Shown one piece after another: positions 49,202 to 59,700 of a DNA stretch of 64,000 nt (its first letter is position 1; each line of letters begins with the position of its first letter). The notes under the pieces were generated by a model. It worked only from the letters and a program-made list of their open reading frames with translations. It did no database searches and was not told the DNA's origin. The stretch spans positions 25,789 through 89,788 of the forward strand of contig MGVE01000010.1 of assembly GCA_001800315.1 (NCBI GenBank), given 5' to 3'. The DNA comes from Elusimicrobia bacterium RIFOXYA2_FULL_47_53. GTDB taxonomy: Bacteria; Elusimicrobiota; Endomicrobiia; Endomicrobiales; XYA2-FULL-47-53. The position numbers were made by a program, and so were the translations under genes.

Positions 49202-50217
49202 TTTTTTACCCCATTATATCCGTTATTCGCAAAATAGCTTGAAACAATAGACCCAGACATATTCCCTGCCATTAAGGCCGGATATGTTATGCCGACAGCA
49301 ATGGGTACTCCAATAGGATTTGCCACAAAAGTTCTGAAAAAGCCTGGGTTGAACTGGATTTGAAGAGTATCATGTAATCCCGCAGTGGCATTTACACCTG
49401 GTATTCCATTTGTAAAGTTGGATAATTGACCACCTTCATCTAAAAACCCCGATGTGTTTATGATATTCCCTGCTGAGTCATATTTTTCCCATCCTTGAAA
49501 ACCTACATTATTACTACCGGGAATTGGTTTCCCATTAGAACCCTTGAAAGCTATCCCATCACCTGAACTAGCCTGTGCTTTATACCCTACAATCTTTTCA
49601 TAGCCATATCCTGCTGAAGCTATAGCTGCACCCATTACAAATCCTCTCCCCATGGTCTGGAAGAATTCGTCTCCATTCCAGGACTGTCCGGTCATAGCTG
49701 TCATTCCTGAATATCCTGCTCCACTAGCAAATGCACCTTCTATTCCCCCACTACCGACAGTTGCAAAAAAACCACTTCCACCCATACCCATTGCTTCGGA
49801 AACTACACTACCAAGATAGGCACCTGTCAATGATGCCGCTGCTATTCCCGCATATAATAGTTGTGTAGAGTAGGCATCTCCGGCTTTTTTACCATCCCAG
49901 CCACTACTAAAATTACTGGTCGCTGCATTTGCCACAAGTCCCAGTGGTCCGGTGAGATATGTTGCAATACCTTTCCCTAAATCATCCCAAAATTCATGCC
50001 CACTTGGGTCTGTATAAATAATCGGGTTATTACGGCAATAAGAATAGCGATTAAGGTTCTGAGGGTCGTATAAATCTTGCACTATCGTATCAGGTGTTAT
50101 GAAAGTGCCCAACTGCGGGTCATAATACCTTGCATTATAATAATACAACCCGGTTCCGCTGTCAAAGATCTGCCCCGTGTATTTCCGGCTCGCGCTGGTT
50201 CCACTGGTTTGATACAT
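49198..50217 (-). CDS. Orphan Rhs C-terminal cassette with toxin tip (A)
   Basis: The Rhs core motif is present: YTGQIFDSGTGLYYYNARYYDPQLG, FITPDTIV, DPQNLNRYSYCRNNPIIYTDPSG. After it comes a unique tip of about 270 residues: glycine/alanine-rich membrane-like segments, then FQGWEKYDSAGNII and TAGLHDTLQIQF...PALMAG, a pattern I have seen at the ends of other Rhs proteins but whose activity is unknown. Homology to the full-length Rhs gene extends upstream in frame to 50580 and then stops at a TAG, so this is a 5'-truncated cassette; it can be translated only from the internal ATG at 50217, if at all. It would act as a reserve tip for recombination. Confidence 0.8.
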   Translation of the reverse strand: MYQTSGTSASRKYTGQIFDSGTGLYYYNARYYDPQLGTFITPDTIVQDLYDPQNLNRYSYCRNNPIIYTDPSGHEFWDDLGKGIATYLTGPLGLVANAATSNFSSGWDGKKAGDAYSTQLLYAGIAAASLTGAYLGSVVSEAMGMGGSGFFATVGSGGIEGAFASGAGYSGMTAMTGQSWNGDEFFQTMGRGFVMGAAIASAGYGYEKIVGYKAQASSGDGIAFKGSNGKPIPGSNNVGFQGWEKYDSAGNIINTSGFLDEGGQLSNFTNGIPGVNATAGLHDTLQIQFNPGFFRTFVANPIGVPIAVGITYPALMAGNMSGSIVSSYFANNGYNGVKK

Positions 50218-50580
50218 TGCTCCATAGGGCGTGTAGGTCGTTGTGCTTACTACATTCCCGCTTCCGTCCGTCAGCAGGTTTGTGCTGCCAAGGTGGTCGC
50301 TGTGATAGTAGTTAAGCTCCCCTGTGTTCTTCTTTGTGGCAACCAGTTTCCCGTTTGCGTATATGTTCTTTGTTGCATTGCCGCCGGTAGTCTCGTAGAC
50401 GGTTCCTATGTATGTTGTCTTGCTCTGCTCAACACCTGACGCGTTTAATTGCTGCTTGGTTACACGCTGGCCGCTGTAGTCGTAGGTGTATTCTTCGCTT
50501 GTCCCATCGGCATTTACTACCTTTATCGGCCGGTTCTCGTAATCGTACTTTATCCACCGGTTATTGCTTATTACATGGTT
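50111..50580 (-). repeat. Rhs core repeat, copy 1 of 3
   Basis: Nearly identical to 54573-55042 and, as far as the window goes, to 63781-64000. It encodes the NNRWIKYDY to YYYNARYYDP part of Rhs. Confidence 0.9.
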
Positions 50581-50596
50581 CTACAATAAATCAAAT

Positions 50597-50686
50597 CCTG
50601 CGAAAGCGAAGTGATAACAAGCAATTTGCGTTTCCCTTTGCGTTTCTCTGAACGCAAATAATCCCGCCTTGGCGGGATTTCGCAGG
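50597..50686. repeat. Composite palindromic element at the Rhs cassette junction
   Basis: Outer arms CCTGCGAAA and TTTCGCAGG enclose a second pair ATTTGCGTT/AACGCAAAT and a third, AATCCCGCC-TT-GGCGGGATT (50660-50679). It begins 16 bases from the point where Rhs homology is lost. Confidence 0.65.
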
Positions 50687-50717
50687 TTCTCCTTCTTATC
50701 CTTCTCTCCTTATCCGT

Positions 50718-50954
50718 TTAAACACTGCGTGAATCAATGTTTTCGCCTTGCTTCTGTGTAGTTATAAAGTTTGATAGTTTTCGCAATTGCCGCTTTGATG
50801 TGCCTAATTGCCGATTGATTTTCGTTACTTCGGTTGCGCATGTCTGAAACCCTGCTCCGATATGATGTTGAATCTGGGTTGCAGGGTTGAGTTCGCAACC
50901 GCCGAAAATCATACCGGCAATTGCATCACCAGCGGCAAGGTGAAAATCTGTCAA
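50718..50954 (-). CDS. Doubtful 78-residue open frame
   Basis: A frame with no recognisable family (FHLAAGDAIAGMIFGGCELN, QTCATEVTKINRQLGTSKRQ). It may be part of a decayed Rhs-associated gene. No good ribosome site is seen. The rest of the 50581-51070 region is the palindromic element and AT-rich sequence without genes. Confidence 0.25.
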   Translation of the reverse strand: MTDFHLAAGDAIAGMIFGGCELNPATQIQHHIGAGFQTCATEVTKINRQLGTSKRQLRKLSNFITTQKQGENIDSRSV

Positions 50955-51070
50955 ACTGCCCTATAGAAGTTTCACTGTTTCCATTATTTGCCAATACCGT
51001 ATTACCTACTACGAAGTTATTTTGGCTATACACTTATTTTAATATTTTAACTCCGCTCACCCAGTCTTAA

Positions 51071-51340
51071 CTATTTATTTAACATTTTCATTATCATGTC
51101 GTATTGGTCAATAACCCCAAGAATGAAACAAAATAACCAACCAATTATTACCATGATTTCTTCAATTGTAAATGACTTACCTTTAGGGCGCTTCCAAAAA
51201 AGAAAATAGGCATAAATAGAGGCTACAATAAATGGTGCAACAAAAATGGTTATATGCCGTTCATATAGATATTTAAAAATAGGATCAAATAACTTGGCTG
51301 CGATTTCCATCTTTATTGTTGGATATTTTGATTCTGGCAT
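51071..51340 (-). CDS. Small two-helix membrane protein, candidate immunity protein
   Basis: An 89-residue protein with two hydrophobic helices (TIFVAPFIVASIYAYFLFW and IMVIIGWLFCFILGVI) joined by a basic loop RPKGKSF. It follows the Rhs cassette at 51360 after 19 bases, the usual place of an immunity gene, and its membrane nature fits a membrane-acting toxin. No family is recognised. Confidence 0.6.
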   Translation of the reverse strand: MPESKYPTIKMEIAAKLFDPIFKYLYERHITIFVAPFIVASIYAYFLFWKRPKGKSFTIEEIMVIIGWLFCFILGVIDQYDMIMKMLNK

Positions 51341-51359
51341 ACATTTTTCCTTTTATTAC

Positions 51360-52163
51360 CTATTTATCATTATTGCTAATCGCCAAACCTGTTAATGTTT
51401 CCCATGTATTTCTTATAAATCGTGATGCACCCGCCTCAGTGGCTATTGCCCCCATTCGCCCCAGTGTTAAATCAGCACTCCATAGCATTACTGATCTACC
51501 AGCGCTATTTAAACTTTCAACATTACCACTCTGTCTATAATCAAAATAATAGCACCCAGCTGCTGCCAAGTCAGCTCCTGCTGACATACCACCGGCAACC
51601 TCCATCCCTGTTACTAACAACGCAGTAGCTGACGGCGCTACAACCAGTGAAGCCGCTGCAGGCGCAATCAGGCCTGCTCCCATCATGTTTAAATCCTGTG
51701 ATGCCTGCGAGAATCTATTTCCCCATTCCCTGAATTGTACTGTGGAGTTCCCCGATTGCAGATTACTACCCGTTTGCCCATTCCCGTTAGTTGTGGATAT
51801 ATTCCCAACATTCCCAAGGCGTGAACTCACTTCCTGTCTTACCCACTGGTTGAATGTTCTCTCAACTATCTGCATGCTTTCCGATGACATATCCCATATA
51901 TGGTCACTTGATACCGATATTTCTTTGCCGTCATCTTTACAATAATCTCTTCCATGTCTTCCGAGAAATGAATTATACATAAAATCATCTGTAAATCTAC
52001 CTCTGAACATATCCCTTGATGAATTGCCTATTTCACGATTATAGTTTCGGACATTCTCATCGCGCCTATTATATGGGCGCTCCAATTTCAAATATATATC
52101 CACATTGCCTGACGGGTCAATATAATTTATTGGATTGTTCCGACAATACGCATAACGATTCAA
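51360..52163 (-). CDS. Orphan Rhs C-terminal cassette with toxin tip (B)
   Basis: It opens at the Rhs end motif NRYAYCRNNPINYIDPSGN and is identical to the tip region of the full-length Rhs protein through KDDGKEISVSSDHI, then diverges completely into about 170 residues with two hydrophobic segments (LIAPAAASLVVAPSATALLV). The shared DNA is 51896-52205. Upstream of 52205 the frame continues briefly (DEYGRNRGFLTPDTIV) before a stop, so the piece is 5'-truncated or joined to another Rhs remnant. The tip's activity is unknown; a membrane-active toxin is a guess from its composition. Confidence 0.75.
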   Translation of the reverse strand: MNRYAYCRNNPINYIDPSGNVDIYLKLERPYNRRDENVRNYNREIGNSSRDMFRGRFTDDFMYNSFLGRHGRDYCKDDGKEISVSSDHIWDMSSESMQIVERTFNQWVRQEVSSRLGNVGNISTTNGNGQTGSNLQSGNSTVQFREWGNRFSQASQDLNMMGAGLIAPAAASLVVAPSATALLVTGMEVAGGMSAGADLAAAGCYYFDYRQSGNVESLNSAGRSVMLWSADLTLGRMGAIATEAGASRFIRNTWETLTGLAISNNDK

Positions 52164-52205
52164 ACTCTGGGGATCGTAAGGCCTAGGAACAATTGTATCA
52201 GGTGT
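51896..52205 (-). repeat. Rhs tip repeat, copy 1 of 2
   Basis: 310 bases almost identical to 54250-54559. It covers FITPDTIV to SDHI and ends exactly where the two toxin tips diverge. Confidence 0.9.
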
Positions 52206-52258
52206 TAAGAATCCCCTATTGCGACCATATTCATCTGGGGTGTTTCACCGCACCCTAT

Positions 52259-53140
52259 TCAAAAACCATAGAATTTTAGCAATGCTTGGGTCAGTATTCC
52301 GGCAACAGTATTTATTGCTATTTCCCATCCTCCACCCGCAGCTTTGCTTATCATTTTTCCAACCCATTGATTAACTTTTTGTCCGAACTCACCTTTTTTG
52401 GTTGGTTCAGGGTCGGTACTAATGCTTGCCTCTAACTCCTTTACATCTGGTTCTTCTACGCCAATTGACCGCAAGTATTTAGCAAGGGCAGGAAAATCAT
52501 GTTTTTCAATTTGCATGGTATTGTATTGTGTTACTTGACTATCTTTCACATTCCCCAACATGCCTTGAAAATTATGAATAATGAGGTTTGATGCTATTTG
52601 TGCTTCTTGAATCTCTTTATTTGAAAATGACATGCCTTCTCCTAGAATGTTCTTTTCTTCCAATTTCAATGACCACTCCAACACTATATTCCGCACGGAA
52701 GAGAGAACTGATGAAATCTGTGATTTATCAAATAGCAATGCAGATTCAAAATCACTCTGATTCACTTTCATCAATTTTAGCTGAATATCTTGGGGTAAAG
52801 GAATATGCAATGTTGTCTCGTCCCTGTTTGTGCACAAACTATCCAGCTGGTCAATTGGTTGTATGATATATCGTTCTGAAAGTGCTTTTGCTGTCTCTGG
52901 GTCAGCACATACTATTGGTATCCATCCACGATATGGACTGAATGCTTTCAACTGACCGATTACTTTCCTATATTCAGGACATTTACCGCTAGTATATCCA
53001 TTAAGTTCACTATCAATCCATGCTTTCATCTCACTGATTTTGAGTTTTCTTGCAACAACATATGCCTTTCTTAACAAATCGGATATTGAAACATCGGGAT
53101 TAAGTGCCTCTTCTTGTAGCTGTAATACTATCGGCTTCAT
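52259..53140 (-). CDS. AbiTii-domain abortive-infection protein
   Basis: About 293 residues. The N-terminal AbiTii domain is recognisable: IVLQLQEEALNPDVSISDLLRKAYVVARKLKI, MKAWIDSELNGYTSGKCPEYRKVIGQL and SPYRGWIPIV. A middle part and a C-terminal hydrophobic tail (WEIAINTVAGILTQALLKFYG) follow. AbiTii belongs to phage-abortive-infection systems in lactococci and others. The ATG at 53140 follows GAGG; an ATG at 53161 is an alternative. It is wedged between two Rhs cassettes, and is probably an acquired defence gene. Confidence 0.82.
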   Translation of the reverse strand: MKPIVLQLQEEALNPDVSISDLLRKAYVVARKLKISEMKAWIDSELNGYTSGKCPEYRKVIGQLKAFSPYRGWIPIVCADPETAKALSERYIIQPIDQLDSLCTNRDETTLHIPLPQDIQLKLMKVNQSDFESALLFDKSQISSVLSSVRNIVLEWSLKLEEKNILGEGMSFSNKEIQEAQIASNLIIHNFQGMLGNVKDSQVTQYNTMQIEKHDFPALAKYLRSIGVEEPDVKELEASISTDPEPTKKGEFGQKVNQWVGKMISKAAGGGWEIAINTVAGILTQALLKFYGF

Positions 53141-53160
53141 TGCAACCTCATATATTTTCA

Positions 53161-53361
53161 TTAGATTGAATATAAAGTATATTCATTCCGTCTTTTTAGG
53201 TGCGGAAATGGTGATTGGTGTCTATCCTGTTTGAAGAAATCATCTACCAGCAATTTCTTTATATCCATCATCAAAGAATCTGCGACAATGTGCATATTCT
53301 TGAATTCAGGCGATTGATTCCACTCACCTTTCACTGGTTTTGAGTCTTGGGTATAACATTC
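53161..53361 (-). pseudogene. Headless 66-codon open frame between immunity and AbiTii genes
   Basis: An open frame of 66 codons without a start begins after a TAG at 53362 and ends in TAA at 53161. It reads plausibly (QDSKPVKGEWNQSPEFKNMH, DIKKLLVDDFFKQDRHQSPF). It may be the 3' end of a deleted gene. I cannot name it. Confidence 0.35.
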
Positions 53362-53364
53362 CTA

Positions 53365-53784
53365 TTACTTCTCTATTGGTATTTGGTTTTTCTTTAGATA
53401 CTTTAACAAATAATCTTCATTGATAATAAACATAATTATCCCTAGACCAATAAAATGTGCAAGATGACGGATACCAAACACTGGAATTACTTCGCACCCT
53501 ATTTTATCAAGATACCACAAAACAACTGTGTAGATGGTAGTCATAAATATTGCATTTAATGCCAATATAATATTTATTTTTGGTAGTAATCTTTTATGAC
53601 GTTGATAAAATATAGGAACAAAGACAACTATTTCTACTAACCATAACCACAACAAATGCTCTTGTTTTTTATCAATCCCGATTTTCATGCAAAAATATTT
53701 AAAGAGAGCAACTGCTAAAAACAAAACGATCACTATTAATACCAATAATGAATAATCTTTAAGCTTATTTTTGACCATTCGCAA
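53365..53784 (-). CDS. Four-helix membrane protein, candidate Rhs immunity protein
   Basis: A 139-residue protein with four hydrophobic segments (about residues 12-30, 43-58, 68-90, 103-122) and a basic loop YQRHKRLLPK. The start overlaps the end of the giant Rhs gene by 20 bases, so it is translated with it. Position directly after the toxin tip, small size and coupling mark it as the probable immunity protein. No known family. Confidence 0.65.
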   Translation of the reverse strand: MRMVKNKLKDYSLLVLIVIVLFLAVALFKYFCMKIGIDKKQEHLLWLWLVEIVVFVPIFYQRHKRLLPKINIILALNAIFMTTIYTVVLWYLDKIGCEVIPVFGIRHLAHFIGLGIIMFIINEDYLLKYLKKNQIPIEK

Positions 53785-56700
53785 ACTCCCATTCTGCTGT
53801 CAATGCATCGATTTCAGAGTATATCAATTGAGCTGCCGTTCCCAATAAGGAAAGTTTTCCTGCCCATTTTGCCCTACTCATATATTTTCCAAACACTCTT
53901 GACTTCGTTGGGAAAGACAATCCTTTTTGTGCCGCATATTCCCAAGCATTTCCTTGATAGTATAAATTACCAGCATCCATAGCTGTTGTTAGTGAATCTT
54001 CGGGACATGTCGGTATTGGATTCATAGATGTTGCCATTGAATTTAGGTAAACGCCGTACGCTTGGACAGTTTTACTGTTCGCAAAATCTGACAGTAAAGG
54101 TGGCACTGTGTTTGCAGTTGTAACGGCCCAATTTGTTAAAATTGAGGTATGTTTTGACGAATTAATGTAATTCTCAATTAATGCCCTTCCCTGGTCTTTG
54201 TACCAATTATTAAACAAATTTTCCACTTGTTCCAGTTCTTTATGTGTGTATATATGGTCACTTGATACTGATATTTCTTTGCCGTCATCTTTACAATAAT
54301 CTCTTCCATGTCTTCCGAGAAATGAATTATACATAAAATCATCTGTAAATCTACCTCTGAACATATCCCTTGATGAATTGCCTATTTCACGATTATAGTT
54401 TCGGACATTCTCATCGCGCCTATTATATGGGCGCTCCAATTTCAAATATATATCCACATTGCCTGACGGGTCAATATAATTTATTGGATTGTTCCGACAA
54501 TACGCATAACGATTCAAACTCTGGGGATCGTAAGGCCTAGGAACAATTGTATCAGGTGTGATAAATATCCCCATCTGCGGGTCATAGTACCTTGCATTGT
54601 AATAATACAACCCTGTTCCGCTGTCAAAGATCTGCCCCGTGTATTTCCGGCTCGCGCTGGTTCCACTTGCCTGATACATTGCTCCATAGGGCGTGTAGGT
54701 CGTTGTGCTTACTACATTCCCGCTTCCGTCCGTCAGCAGGTTTGTGCTGCCAAGGTGATCGCTGTGATAGTAGTTAAGCTCTCCTGTGTTCTTCTTGGTT
54801 GCTATCAGTTTCCCGTTTGCGTATATGTTCTTTGTTGCGTTGCCGCCGGTTTTCTCATATACCGTTCCTATATATGTGGTTTTGCTCTGCTCAACACCTG
54901 ACGCGTTTAATTGCTGCTTGGTTACACGCTGGCCGCTGTAGTCATATGTGTATTCCTCGCTTGTCCCATCAGCATTTACTACCTTTATCGGCCGGTTATC
55001 ATAATCGTACTTTATCCAACGGTTATTGCTTATTACATGGTTCCCGTTGCTGTCTTTTAGCGGCACATACCCGTATTGGCCGAGAGCTTCAATTATCTGC
55101 CCTGTGGTGCTCAGCGCCAGCACTTGCGGGAGCGTCAGTTTGGCTGGCGGGGCTGTCTCATCGCCGCCGGGGTCAAGCATATAGCTTGCAGGGCATGCGC
55201 TCCACAGCGAGTTATTCCCGGAAATCTGACCCTTATACCCAAAATAAGAATATTTTGACGCTGAAGTGCTTGTTGATACCACCCACTCCCCAATGGTATT
55301 TGCCGACTTTACACCACCGGTGGATTCAGATATTCCTGCCATTGCCCCTATTAGAGGCATCGGAGTAGATATTACAACTTCTAAGGCATCGTATATGATT
55401 ATAGTTGCCGTGGATTTTAAAGCAGAATATGAGCCCTTGCTGTCTTGTGCCCAAGTTATTATTTCATACGACCCATTATTTACCCATGAATGGCTGGCCA
55501 CTACTACTGTCCCATTTGCCAGGAATGTTGTTGTTGTATATTCAGTCCCGTCATCCCAATCAATGAGGTACTTTATCTCATCGCCGTCCTGGTCCCATGC
55601 CTGAAACTTGAAGTTATATAGAGTGCTTTCATTACCATTTGGAGTTCCAATGGGTGTTTTTGGCTGGTCAGGAGCCATATTAGGAACGGCATTGTATCTT
55701 GACTGCACTTCTTCTTGCGTCAATGCCTTGGAAAGTATTACCGGCTCGTCAATGCGCCCATTAAACCCGCTGCCTATTATCAGGTCGCTTCCCGGGCTTG
55801 TCGCTATCAAACCGCTCGCTGCTGTTGAGCTGACAAGTACCCCGTTGACATATATCTTAAGGCTGACTTTATCGTAAGTCATTGCATAGTGTTTCCATAC
55901 TCCCGGCGTACCTGAAAGATTAGCGCTTATATTCTTCACTCCACCAGAAAGGTTTAGGTACGCCTGTACGCTTGTTGATGTGATTTTTGGGAACTTATAT
56001 GAACCTTCCTTGCTAACCGCATACCCGCTGTCCAATGTTCTGGGTTTGGCCCATAGTTCCAAAGTTATTTCGTCTTGTGGATTGAATACATCCCGGTTTT
56101 CTATCTTAACGCTGCCGCAACCATCAAAATCAAGACCTTTGCCCATCCTACCGTTTGTCCTAAGCGTGCTTGTGCCGATTATTGTTCCATATGATCCGCT
56201 TATACTGTCATAAACATTAATGCCGCTGTTTTCTTCCATATCCCAGGAACCAGCTATCGCGCCACCATCCGAGTTATATGTCATATTGCCTATAGAGTCA
56301 TACACAAAGGTTTTTATATTGTAAGGCCCGACAGCAAGAATTAACCGATTAAGGTCATCGTAGCCGAAATTTTGTGTCATGTTTGACACATAATCTGTTA
56401 TATCTGTAATATTCCCCACATTGTCATATGCGTACCCATAATTCTGCAGAGCGCCATTGTTTGTCTTTAATTCGCTTAACCTGAGCGTTTGTGGACTATA
56501 TGAATAATCTGTATTAACATTGTTTCCATATATTATACGGGATAATTTACCGTGTGATGAGTAGTCGTAATACATATTGGCGTAGGTATAAGTGAGATCA
56601 GCATTTTGAACTGTTTGTAGCAGCCCTAACTGGTAATTCATATTCACTTTATCGCCATCCGGATATTGCAGCCATCTTTCGCGGCCCAATGCGTCACATG

Positions 56701-59700
56701 TACTGCTGGTTATATAAATTTGTCCATCTATTATCCTTCTTTTCTCGGTATTGTTGCCGTAAACATCGTACTTGAATTCGGTTATTCCTGACGGGTCTGT
56801 GGCGCGTGCAAGTTTTCCCTTGCCATATTCCACCGAAACGCTGTCGTACTCGTAAGTTGTGCTGCTTGTCATGTTCTGGTATGTTTTGGACATTATACGC
56901 CCAAGCCGGTCGTATGCCATATTGGAGACATTAAGGTTTGCATCGGTCTGACTGGTAAGGTTCCCATTAATATCGTACGAATACACCCATATTCCCATCA
57001 CTGGATCCGTCATGCCTGTTTTTCGGCTGAGTGAATCATAGCTGATTGATGTGATGTCCCCTTCACTGTTAGTGATCTTTTCCAGGTTACCCAATGTATC
57101 GTATTCATATTTAGTTATATATTCCATGCCGTCGTTGTGTTCATGTACTTCAGTAATCTTGCCAAAACAATCTTTAATGTAATCCTTCTGCGCATTATTT
57201 GTGTTAGTTATTGTCTGATCCCACCCGCTGAATTGAGTATATGCATGTTTTCCATCCGGGCTTACTTGTTCAATAGCCCTGCCTAAAGCATCATAATAGG
57301 TACTTGCGTATGGTTTATTGAAATCTGGTGTAACATAGACACTTGATGCGGACACTAAATATGGCAGATATGACCGCTCAACCAACCCCAAGTCGTTCAG
57401 CACAACCTGTCCTGAGAGCATACTTTGTGATGTGGTATAGTCTGTCAGTGTCTGTATGGTCCTGCCTAAACCGTCACGGAACGAATAAGTATTTATTGTG
57501 CCCGGCTGGCCGTGATAAATGCGTTTTTTAACAACCGTGCGGTGGGGCGGTGCACTGTATATATTATATTCGTATTCTACCGCGGGGTACGCCTCCGTGT
57601 CTTCCGGGCCTATTATCTTAGATACACGATAGAATGCATCGTAGGTTGTGCTTGATACAAGGCCGTTGTAATCCGTATTTGTCAATACCTGTCCTACTTC
57701 ATTATATGTATACAATTCGGTATGACCCAAGACATTGCTAACGGATGAAACATACTGTTGGTACGCGCTGTCATAAACTCTTTTTATGCGGTTACCATCC
57801 ACGCCGCCGGTAGCGTTCCATTTCGCATCGCATTCTTCAATGACATTTCCGTATAAGTCGTATTTATAAGTAACCTTAGGATTATTGCTCCCGCCTGTTG
57901 AGCTATCCAATTTCTCTATTTGCGTCACATTGCCTAATATGGGCGCCGTCCCACGCGCTGTCGCGCTGTCGTAGTATATCCATTGCTCCGATACTATATT
58001 GTTGCTTCCGTCTCTTGTCTGTGTGTGCAGAGGGTAAGCGCATAAATTATTATCAGCATTAAAACCGTATTCTGTTATGACAGTGCTTGCCAGGTTGCCT
58101 CCATCATATGTATCCGCTTGAACTATGTTACCATATGAATCATATAGGTATTGCGTGGAGCTGTATGCGTCACCTATATAATTAAGCGTTTTTGTCATTT
58201 TCGGGAAATAGACTCCGGGATATATTTCGGAATAGCAATAAGTATAACTGCTTCTTGCCATAAGGTTCTGCGCGGAATCCAGACTCTTTTGTTCGCTTAA
58301 ACGCCCTTTAAATACATTGACTCCGTCCTGCGTAGCCCCCCAATCCTGCAGATAATACGACTTCTTATAATTCATATAGTGCCAGTTATGATCCATATTA
58401 CTTTCCGTCACAATGCCGAAACCCAGGAATTCCCTTTTATCAGATGGATATTTATCATACAAACCATTTTCATACGAAAAGTGTTTTGTTATGCTCCCAT
58501 TTATCACATCGTAGGTAGCCGTATCCGTAACAGCACATACCGGGAACGGCAGTATGCTTGTATTTCCGGATTTATACATATAATATGCGACATTTATATA
58601 GGCCCCGAGTTCATTAACTATTCTTGTCATTAGCCCTTGTTTTGGTTCGCCATATGTAAGTCCTACTTTTGTATAAACACTATAGCTAAAACATGTGTCG
58701 GTTAACCCATCTCCATTGAAGTCGCCCGTAGTCCAAGCAGAATTGTTGGATGTCGGCAGATCGCCATAATCATTTGTATCTACGGAACAATAATTTATAG
58801 AATTCCCATTACTCCAGCCTACTTTTGTAGATGTCCCGCCATATATGTTTTGCGCATAGAAACAGATGTCACTTATTCCGTCACCGTTAAAATCACCAGT
58901 ACAAAATGTTTTATTTGCCGGTAGCGCCAACCACTCTTCGTTTACACTCCACATCTCAATATTGAAATTTAATCCATCGCAGAGCGCCACATAGGTACAA
59001 CTATTTGCAGTGTCATAAAAACACAAGTCCGTAAGACCGTCTCCGTTGAAATCCCCGGGTCTTAGTGTTCCATTACCCGGAGAAGTCCTAGTCTGATATA
59101 TAGTTGTGGTGACCAATTCGCCCCCAGATTCATCAAACTGAGCAATCGTGAAAAATAATTCTACTTTATTATAAACACATACCCCGGAACGCGTATTCCC
59201 CGAGTATTTACCTACTATCCAAACTGTATTATCCGGAAGAAAATCACCGCTTGAATCATTCACATATTTCCATAGAGAAAAGCTGGTATTCTCACTTCGA
59301 TAAAACTCAATCCTGCTTGATCTTCTGTAGAAACACATATCATCCCTGCCATCACCGTCATAATCACCCACATAAAGATTTCCCATTACAGGATTTGTGC
59401 TGGTATACTGCAAATACCAGCAAGAGAAATCAAACGAGGCGCCATTACTTATGCCGACATGTACCATAAATCTACCACCGCCGGTAGTGTCCCATGTAGG
59501 AAACACGATGTCTGTTTTACCGTCACCATTAAAATCCCCTGTTCTTATTTTTGTCTTATCGTTACCAGTAAAATCAAATGTTCCCCAAGAAGTATAGGAA
59601 ATGTTGTTAATCCCATTGCTTAGCCCCACCACTTGCGATGCAGTATTGCTATAGAATACATCCGCTATCCCATCTCCATTAAAATCTCCGGATGTAAATG

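Noticed and set aside
54592..55604. Plus-strand frames opposite the Rhs core repeats, which recur at 50130 and 63798
   Set aside because: They recur only because the Rhs DNA is repeated; the minus-strand frame is the conserved one.
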